Of a stretch of DNA of 5,333 bases, positions 1 to 5,333 are shown piece after piece; the stretch's first letter is position 1, and the number at the start of each line of letters is the position of its first letter. Under the pieces are notes generated by a model. That model saw only the letters and a list, made by a program, of their open reading frames with translations, had not been told where the DNA came from and searched no databases. Made by a program: the position numbers and the translations under genes. The stretch is from NCBI GenBank assembly GCA_027485535.1, contig JAIXQV010000136.1:1-5333 (forward strand), written 5' to 3'. This stretch comes from Oxalobacteraceae bacterium (lineage in GTDB: Bacteria; Pseudomonadota; Gammaproteobacteria; Burkholderiales; Burkholderiaceae_D).

Positions 1-653
1 GAGCGATTTGCAATCACACCACCGAGTCGCACTTTGTAATTCTTCGACTTAGCGCCAATCGCTTGCACGATACGGTTCATCGCGAAAATCGAATCAAAGT
101 CGTTGGCGGTCACAATCAAGGCCCGATCGGCGTGCTGCAATGGCGCTGCGAAGCCTCCGCACACCACATCACCCAGCACATCGAAAATCACAACATCGGT
201 TTCATCGAGTAGATGGTGCTCTTTCAGCAGCTTCACGGTCTGGCCGACGACATAGCCACCGCAACCCGTACCTGCGGGTGGGCCACCGGCTTCGACGCAC
301 ATCACGCCGTTATAGCCTTCGAACACAAAGTCTTCGACACGCAGTTCTTCGCTGTGAAAATCGACGGTTTCCAACACATCAATCACCGTCGGCATCAAGC
401 GCTTGGTCAGTGTGAACGTCGAGTCGTGCTTAGGATCGCAACCAATCTGTAGTACGCGTTTACCGAGCTTGGAAAATGCCACCGACAAGTTGGATGATGT
501 CGTGCTCTTGCCGATACCGCCCTTGCCGTAAATCGCAAATACCTTTGCGTTACCAATACTCACGCGTGGGTCGAGTGAGACCTGCACACTTCCCTCGCCA
601 TCGGCGCGTCTATCCCGACGAATTTCGCTGACCGGTACTGTGCTGATGTTCAT
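1..653 (-). CDS. bchL: BchL, ATP-binding iron-sulfur protein of dark-operative protochlorophyllide reductase (5' part, cut by window edge)
   Basis: BchL is the homodimeric, NifH-like reductase of DPOR. It hydrolyses ATP and passes electrons from its [4Fe-4S] cluster to the BchN/BchB protein, which reduces protochlorophyllide in the cytoplasm without light. I translated the minus strand from ATG 653-651 and read 217 residues plus two bases before the window ends; the family is usually about 295-300 residues, so roughly the last quarter is missing. Visible motifs are a P-loop, YGKGGIGKSTTSSN (residues 42-55), GCDPKHDST (71-79), and the two cluster-ligand cysteines: Cys131 in GGPPAGTGCGGY and Cys165 in DVLGDVVCGGFAAP. 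The 34-residue cysteine spacing matches the family. A polar N-terminal tail of about 30 residues, including DGEGSVQV, precedes the nucleotide-binding fold. The start codon overlaps the bchH stop as ATGA and has a good ribosome binding site. No frameshift or missing key residue is seen. Identity is very secure; the NifH alternative is excluded by the BchL-specific tail and the bch context. Confidence 0.97.
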   Translation of the reverse strand, partial: MNISTVPVSEIRRDRRADGEGSVQVSLDPRVSIGNAKVFAIYGKGGIGKSTTSSNLSVAFSKLGKRVLQIGCDPKHDSTFTLTKRLMPTVIDVLETVDFHSEELRVEDFVFEGYNGVMCVEAGGPPAGTGCGGYVVGQTVKLLKEHHLLDETDVVIFDVLGDVVCGGFAAPLQHADRALIVTANDFDSIFAMNRIVQAIGAKSKNYKVRLGGVIANR

Positions 654-3600
654 GCTTTATCTCCCTCGTAAATACCTTCCAATCGATCTTCCAATTCCTC
701 TCCGGCGCGACGCATGGCATCCAGCGTGTCGGCATCGGGAGTCCAATAATTCCGTTCATAAGCTTCCATCAAGCGGCTTGCGACACGCGCTGAAGCCGAT
801 GGATTCAAACGCGCAAGCCGTTCGCGCATTTCTGGGTCAAGCAAGAAAGTCTGCGTCAGCTGCTGATAGACCCAGGGCTGTACCTGTCCGGTGGTGGCTG
901 ACCAGCCCATGGTATTCGTCAGGTGCAGCTCAATCTGATGCACGCCTTCATACCCATGCGCGAGCATGCCTTCGTACCATTTAGGATTGAGCGTGCGCGT
1001 GCGGGTCTCGAGCGCGACTTGCTCAGACAAAGTTCGAACCGTGCCGCCACCGCGTGTCTGATCGCCGATATACACCGGCGCCATGGCGGCGGCGGGTCCC
1101 TTGGCGCGTTTCACGGCACGGCTGATACCGCCCAGCGTGTCGAAATAGGTATCAATCGTGGTGACGCCAACTTCAACCGAGTCGAGGTTTTGGTAGGCCA
1201 GCTCAACACGCGAGAGCACGCTGTTTAACAACGCAGGTTTCGATACCGGGCGGCCACTGACGCCATAGGCGAAGCCTTTGCGACAGGTCCAGGCCTCGGC
1301 CAACTCATCTTCATCATCCCAGCGGCTACAATCGATGAGGTGGTTGACGTTGGCGCCATAAGTACCCTCGGCATTACCGAAAACACGCAGCGCAGCGGTT
1401 TCAATGTCGCCCTCGTGCTCACTCATCCATGCCAGCACATGCTTGCGAATAAAGTTTTGTTCTGGCGGCTCGTCTGCCTGCGCGGCGAGTAGCGCTGCCT
1501 CGGCCAGCATACGGACTTGTAATGGCAGCAGATCGCGGAAAATCCCCGACAAGGTAATCATCACATCGACGCGCGGCCGACTCAGCGATTCAAGCGGCAG
1601 CAGCTGTGCGCCGGCCAGTCGGCCATAGCTATCGAACCGCGGCGCTGTACCCATCAGCGCCATGGCTTGGGCGATCGGTCCACCCTCGCTTTTCAGATTG
1701 TCCGTACCCCACAGCACCATCGCAATCGACTCAGGGAATGCGCCGGTATCTTCATGATGCTTGGCGAGCAAGCGCTCGGCCTGACGCGCACCATCTTTGA
1801 CGGCATAGGCACTCGGCAAGCGGAACGGATCAAAGCCGTGCAAGTTACGACCTGCTGGCAGCACTTCTGGTGAGCGCATCATGTCGCCACCCGGTGCGGG
1901 ACGTACATAACGGCCATCGAGCGCGGTAAGCATGCCATCCAACTCGAAATGCTCATGCAGAAGCTCATTACTTGCTGCGAGTTTTTGCATCAGCTCGCGT
2001 TGCGCTTCGCTGAGTTTGATCGGCGAACCGGTCAGCATCGCGCGTATCGCTTCACGCAATTGATCATCAATGACCGCGCCATGTGCCGCCTCTGCAATCG
2101 AGAGCAACATGTCGACACGCTCTTCCACGGTGGGTGCCTTACCCACCACATGCAAGCCATGCGGGATCAGGGTGTATTCCAGCTCGAGGAGTTTTTCATT
2201 CAGCGTAGTGATCGCAGCGCTGCTATCGCCATCCCATACCGGTTCCGACTTGGCGAGTTCAAGCTCGCAGGCCTGCGACTGAATCAGTGCCGCCAATGAG
2301 GGACGCTCATGGTCCTCATCCGGCCCGAGCTGACGCCAGCGCGATAGCGATGCCTTGAGTTCATTCAAGCCACGATACAGGCCAGCCTCTGCGAGCGGTG
2401 GCGTGACGTACGACACCAGCGTGGCATTGGCACGGCGCTTCGCAATCGTGCCCTCGGAAGGATTATTCGCTGCATACAGATAAACATTCGGCAGATCAGC
2501 AATCAAGCGATCCGGCCAGCAGGCACCTGACATACCGGCTTGCTTGCCCGGCATGAACTCCAGCGCGCCATGGGTACCGAAATGTAGAACCGCGTGCGCC
2601 GCGAAATCTTCACGTAGGTAGCGGTAGAACGCCGAGAACGCATGCGTCGGTGCAAAGCCCTTATCGAACAGCAGCCGCATCGGATCGCCCTCGACACCGG
2701 TCGACGGCTGTACCGACACCATCACATTACCGAAGCGCGCGCCAAGCACAAACAAATTACGCCCGTCGGTCAGATGTTTACCGGGTGCCGGGCCCCATTG
2801 CGATTCAATCTCGCGCAGCCAAGGCTCACGTCGCACGTGGTCATCTGCGCTGATCTTGGCGAGTACATTGGCCGGTGCGCCGTGATGTTCAGCATTGCCA
2901 TTCAAGATCGCGCGTCGTAGTGCGTCGACATCTTCTGGCAGATCAATGCTGTAACCGGCGCGCTGCATAGCGGCCAGCGTGTTGTAAAGCGATTCAAATA
3001 CCGCGAGGAAGGCTGCGGTGCCAGTACCACCGGCATTCGGCGGGAAGTTGAACAGCACCACCGCTACGCGACGCTCGGAGCGCTCTGAACGACGCAAGGC
3101 GACCATTTTGTCGACACGAGCGGCGATCATGTCTGAGCGCTCACTGCACGGCTGCATATCCTGACCTGCATCGGTGGCAGCAAAAGTACAGCCACGATCA
3201 CAACCGGTGCATTTGCCACCCGCGCCATCGGTGCGACCACCGTACACCAGCGAGCCACTCGACCCATCCAATTCGGGTAACGCCACCATCATGGTCGCCT
3301 CGACCGGCAGCAAGCCGCGCTCCGAGCCACCCCAATGCTCAATCGTTTGAAACTCGACCGGCGTGACTGCCATGTACGGCACATCCAGTGTGCTCAGCAT
3401 TTCTTCGGCGGCTTTAGCGTCGTTATAAGCAGGTCCACCTACCAAAGAAAAACCAGTGAGAGAGATCACCGCATCAACGGTGGCCTGACCATCTTTCATG
3501 AAAAAACGTTCAATCGCTGGGCGTGCATCAAGCCCGCTGGCGTAGGCCGGCAGTACCGACAAGCCGCGCGCTTCCAGCGATGCAATCACACCGTCATAGT

Positions 3601-4417
3601 GACGCGCATTACCAGCGAGCAGATAAGAGCGCATCAGCAACAGCCCAACACTGGCTTTGGCACCACTCACTGCTGGTACGCGATCAATTCGCTCACCCAT
3701 GCCCTTATGCACACCAGCGCCCTTCATACGCGGGTGATACAGACCGACTTCGGGATATTCCACCGGTGCGCTCGGGGGTGCTTTGCCACGCAGGCCCTTA
3801 CGTGCACCGTCGGCATAACCATTGACCAGCAGCTGTACCATGCCGGCGATATTCTCTTCCGAGCCCGCCAGCCAATACTGCAGCGTCAGAAAATAGGCGC
3901 GCACATCTTGTGCGGTACCAGGAATAAAGCGCAGTAGTTTTGGCAAACGACGCAGCATCTTCATCTGCTGCGCACCGGCCGTAGCGGTCGGTTTACCGTC
4001 GTTACTCTTGCCGCGAAGTTTTTTCAGGAATGCCATCGGACCGCGCGTGCTGCCGTCCATACTGAATCGCCCGATACGCGTCAGTCGCATCACCTCACCG
4101 GCCGACATGATGCAAACCATCGCATCACAATGATCACGCCGCGCCTGTAAATCAGCTAAGACTGGTGTGAAGTGATCCTCCATGAACAGCATGGAGGCAA
4201 TCACGATGTCGCCGCTCGCAATGTCTGCTTTGCAGCGCGCCAGTGCGGAGGGATCATCGGCCCACTCGGAGGCCGCGTGGATACTGAGCGACACCGTCGG
4301 CAGCCGCTGCTGCAGCATTCTCGCAGCGCGCGCTGACGCACCCGCCAGATGGTTATCCATCGTGACGATGACAACGCGCATTGCGTTATCAGCGGCTGTA
4401 GTGGGCTTTCGCGTCAT
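650..4417 (-). CDS. bchH: BchH, magnesium chelatase large (porphyrin-binding) subunit H
   Basis: BchH binds protoporphyrin IX and, with the AAA+ subunits BchI and BchD, inserts Mg2+ using ATP; in the family it also hands Mg-protoporphyrin to the methyltransferase BchM. The protein is complete and fits the CobN/BchH family, with about 1255 residues against a usual 1190-1260. In order it shows: an N-terminal domain opening with RVVIVTMDNHLAG and carrying MSAGEVMRLTRIGRF; a conserved KMLRRLPKLLRFIPG stretch (about 153-167); a cysteine cluster C403-x2-C406-x3-C410-x13-C424; a probable active-site segment HFGTHGALEF (612-621); and a C-terminal YQNLDSVEVGVTTIDTYFDT (from 1075), followed by DQTRGGGTVRTL and NTMGWSATTGQ. 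Start choice: ATG 4417 gives MTRKPTTAADNA before the conserved core, resembles my recollection of family N-termini, and has a weak GAGA upstream. ATG 4381 (1243 residues) avoids overlap with bchB but has no Shine-Dalgarno. The frame stays open to an ATG at 4516, which would overlap bchB by 128 bases and is unlikely. Identity is near certain; the start is not. Confidence 0.97.
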   Translation of the reverse strand: MTRKPTTAADNAMRVVIVTMDNHLAGASARAARMLQQRLPTVSLSIHAASEWADDPSALARCKADIASGDIVIASMLFMEDHFTPVLADLQARRDHCDAMVCIMSAGEVMRLTRIGRFSMDGSTRGPMAFLKKLRGKSNDGKPTATAGAQQMKMLRRLPKLLRFIPGTAQDVRAYFLTLQYWLAGSEENIAGMVQLLVNGYADGARKGLRGKAPPSAPVEYPEVGLYHPRMKGAGVHKGMGERIDRVPAVSGAKASVGLLLMRSYLLAGNARHYDGVIASLEARGLSVLPAYASGLDARPAIERFFMKDGQATVDAVISLTGFSLVGGPAYNDAKAAEEMLSTLDVPYMAVTPVEFQTIEHWGGSERGLLPVEATMMVALPELDGSSGSLVYGGRTDGAGGKCTGCDRGCTFAATDAGQDMQPCSERSDMIAARVDKMVALRRSERSERRVAVVLFNFPPNAGGTGTAAFLAVFESLYNTLAAMQRAGYSIDLPEDVDALRRAILNGNAEHHGAPANVLAKISADDHVRREPWLREIESQWGPAPGKHLTDGRNLFVLGARFGNVMVSVQPSTGVEGDPMRLLFDKGFAPTHAFSAFYRYLREDFAAHAVLHFGTHGALEFMPGKQAGMSGACWPDRLIADLPNVYLYAANNPSEGTIAKRRANATLVSYVTPPLAEAGLYRGLNELKASLSRWRQLGPDEDHERPSLAALIQSQACELELAKSEPVWDGDSSAAITTLNEKLLELEYTLIPHGLHVVGKAPTVEERVDMLLSIAEAAHGAVIDDQLREAIRAMLTGSPIKLSEAQRELMQKLAASNELLHEHFELDGMLTALDGRYVRPAPGGDMMRSPEVLPAGRNLHGFDPFRLPSAYAVKDGARQAERLLAKHHEDTGAFPESIAMVLWGTDNLKSEGGPIAQAMALMGTAPRFDSYGRLAGAQLLPLESLSRPRVDVMITLSGIFRDLLPLQVRMLAEAALLAAQADEPPEQNFIRKHVLAWMSEHEGDIETAALRVFGNAEGTYGANVNHLIDCSRWDDEDELAEAWTCRKGFAYGVSGRPVSKPALLNSVLSRVELAYQNLDSVEVGVTTIDTYFDTLGGISRAVKRAKGPAAAMAPVYIGDQTRGGGTVRTLSEQVALETRTRTLNPKWYEGMLAHGYEGVHQIELHLTNTMGWSATTGQVQPWVYQQLTQTFLLDPEMRERLARLNPSASARVASRLMEAYERNYWTPDADTLDAMRRAGEELEDRLEGIYEGDKA
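661..667 (-). promoter_or_regulatory. Ribosome binding site of bchL, inside the bchH 3' end
   Basis: The minus strand reads GAGGGAG, then a 7-base spacer, then the bchL ATG at 653-651. This is a strong Shine-Dalgarno match at good spacing and supports that start. It lies within the last codons of bchH, so ribosomes finishing bchH pass directly over it. That fits translational coupling combined with independent initiation. Confidence 0.75.
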
Positions 4418-5333
4418 AGAGGGTCTCGATGGTGATCTGTTGGACACCATGTTCCTTGGCGAAGCATTCGGTGTTCCTACGTGCTTTGCCGCGTACAAAG
4501 AAAGGTATCTTGCCAAGCTCGCGCTCAGCCTCGGTACTCCATGTCGGAATCAGCTCTCCGGCATTTGCTGGCTCTGGTACTGCGGCTGGTGCGACGACTT
4601 CAGTCGGCTCGGACGGCTGGCGCTGTGGCTTACCGCCTTTACCCAGGTGCGATGGCGCTGCGTTCTCGTTGAACTCGAAGTCATCTTTGAACATCGCGAT
4701 CAGGTGCTCTTCCAGCCCCATCATCAGCGGATGTACCCAGCTATCGAACAACACATTGGCGCCTTCGAAGCCCATCTGCGGCGAATGACGCGCCGGAAAA
4801 TCCTGCACGTGCACCGGTGCCGAGATCACTGCGCACGGCAAACCTAATCGCTTGGCGATGTGACGTTCCATCTGCGTGCCGAGAACCAGCTCAGGTGATA
4901 GCTCAGCGACCCGCGCCTCGACCTCAAGATAATCATCGGTAATCAGTGCCTCAACGCCGTAGCGTTCGGCAGCGGCACGGACTTCGCGCGCGAACTCACG
5001 GCTATAAGTACCTAAGCCAACGACTTCGAAACCAAATTCTTCCGCCGCGACGCGTGCAGCGGCAATCGCGTGTGTGGCATCACCAAACACGAAGACCCGT
5101 TTACCGGTGAGATAGGTGGAGTCCACCGACTTCGCATACCAAGCAGCGCGCGAGCGCTCATCTTCCAGCGTGGCATCAGCATCGATACCCGCAAGTTGCG
5201 CCACCTCGGCAATGAACTCGCGCGTTGCACGCACACCGATGGGCACGACCGTGGTGAAAGGCATTCCGTGAGTGCGCTTCAACCAGTTAGCTGCCTGCTG
5301 CGCAATTTCCGGGTACATCACGACGTTGAACTC
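4389..5333 (-). CDS. bchB: BchB, catalytic subunit B of dark-operative protochlorophyllide reductase (3' part, cut by window edge)
   Basis: BchB pairs with BchN in the NifDK-like heterotetramer that binds protochlorophyllide and reduces its ring D with electrons from BchL. The frame is open from the right edge (EFNVVMYPEIAQQAANWLKR) to TGA 4391-4389, giving 314 residues; full proteins are about 510-540, so roughly the last 60% is present and the N-terminal cluster-ligand region is outside. Seen in order (fragment numbering): VVPIGVRATREFIAEVAQL; SVDSTYLTGKRVFVFGDATH (69-88), whose Asp71 probably corresponds to the catalytic aspartate called Asp274 in Rhodobacter capsulatus (inferred from position and context); HSPQMGFEGANVLFDSWVHP; then HLIAMFKDDFEF. 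A Pro/Ala-rich linker (about 223-262) leads to the C-terminal helical domain WSTEAERELGKIPFFVRGKA...ETLYDAKAHYSR (265-314). The true start is upstream of the window; the internal GTG and ATG near 5321-5316 are not starts. A second stop, TAA, directly follows the TGA. No damage is seen. Confidence 0.97.
   Translation of the reverse strand, partial: EFNVVMYPEIAQQAANWLKRTHGMPFTTVVPIGVRATREFIAEVAQLAGIDADATLEDERSRAAWYAKSVDSTYLTGKRVFVFGDATHAIAAARVAAEEFGFEVVGLGTYSREFAREVRAAAERYGVEALITDDYLEVEARVAELSPELVLGTQMERHIAKRLGLPCAVISAPVHVQDFPARHSPQMGFEGANVLFDSWVHPLMMGLEEHLIAMFKDDFEFNENAAPSHLGKGGKPQRQPSEPTEVVAPAAVPEPANAGELIPTWSTEAERELGKIPFFVRGKARRNTECFAKEHGVQQITIETLYDAKAHYSR
4424..4427 (-). promoter_or_regulatory. 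Weak candidate ribosome binding site for bchH (favours start 4417)
   Basis: The minus strand reads GAGA followed by six bases and the ATG at 4417-4415. The match is short and lies inside bchB codons, so it could be chance. The rival ATG at 4381 has only CGCTGATAACGCA in front of it, with no purine-rich Shine-Dalgarno. This modestly favours 4417, unless bchH starts by re-initiation after the bchB stop. Confidence 0.3.

Noticed and set aside
140..452. Two plus-strand open frames opposite bchL
   Set aside because: They lie opposite the conserved cluster-cysteine region of BchL and show Arg/His/Ser-rich composition typical of antisense reading.
1..653. BchL as nitrogenase NifH or as BchX of chlorophyllide reductase
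   Set aside because: The DGEGSVQV tail, YGKGGIGKSTTSSN P-loop and GGPPAGTGCGGY segment are of BchL type, and the gene directly follows bchB and bchH. BchX would normally sit with bchY and bchZ.
3335..3937. A 200-codon open frame on the plus strand, antisense to bchH
   Set aside because: It lies wholly opposite conserved BchH codons. Its translation is rich in Arg, His, Gln and Cys with no recognisable domain, and no ribosome binding site or neighbouring genes support it. Long antisense frames are common opposite GC-rich genes.
4418..4516. Extension of bchH to the upstream ATG at 4516 (1288 residues)
   Set aside because: The added residues (MARYLSLYAAKHVG...) look like bchB read in another frame, overlap bchB by 128 bases and do not resemble BchH N-termini.
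4182..4847. A 221-codon open frame on the plus strand spanning the bchB-bchH junction
   Set aside because: It is antisense to the ends of two conserved genes, has no family resemblance that I can see, and crosses a gene boundary. It is a shadow of the opposite strand.
5316..5321. GTG/ATG near the right edge as a start for bchB
   Set aside because: The frame stays open to the window edge with conserved BchB residues (EFNV) before them. The gene is simply truncated by the window.

Overview
The window is a segment of a bacterial photosynthesis gene cluster, with bacteriochlorophyll a biosynthesis genes filling almost every base. All three genes lie on the minus strand. Read in transcription order (right to left) they are bchB (3' part, cut by the right edge), bchH (complete) and bchL (5' part, cut by the left edge). 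The order bchB-bchH-bchL is the core of the bchFNBHLM operon of purple phototrophic Proteobacteria and their relatives. bchN would therefore be expected just beyond the right edge and bchM beyond the left edge, but neither is in view. The sequence is moderately GC-rich. The proteins are of the proteobacterial BchB/BchH/BchL type, not the cyanobacterial ChlB/ChlH/ChlL type, so the source is most likely a purple bacterium or an aerobic anoxygenic phototroph. The class (alpha, beta or gamma) cannot be settled from this window.

Layout: 5333-4389 encodes the C-terminal 314 residues of BchB, ending in tandem stops TGA TAA. bchH follows with a 29-base overlap if it starts at 4417, or after a 7-base gap if it starts at 4381. 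bchH runs to a TGA at 652-650, which overlaps the bchL ATG (653-651) as ATGA. bchL then continues off the left edge after 217 codons. There is no intergenic region longer than a few bases, and I see no promoter, terminator, RNA gene, repeat, mobile element or CRISPR array.

Function: BchH is the large porphyrin-binding subunit of magnesium chelatase. With BchI and BchD (not here) it inserts Mg2+ into protoporphyrin IX, the first committed step to bacteriochlorophyll. BchL and BchB, with BchN, form the nitrogenase-like dark-operative protochlorophyllide reductase (DPOR). BchL is the ATP-driven electron donor and BchN/BchB the catalytic partner, reducing ring D of protochlorophyllide to chlorophyllide a. 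The tight packing suggests one transcript with translational coupling at both junctions. The window looks like a well-conserved, ordinary pathway region; I found no sign of an undescribed system.
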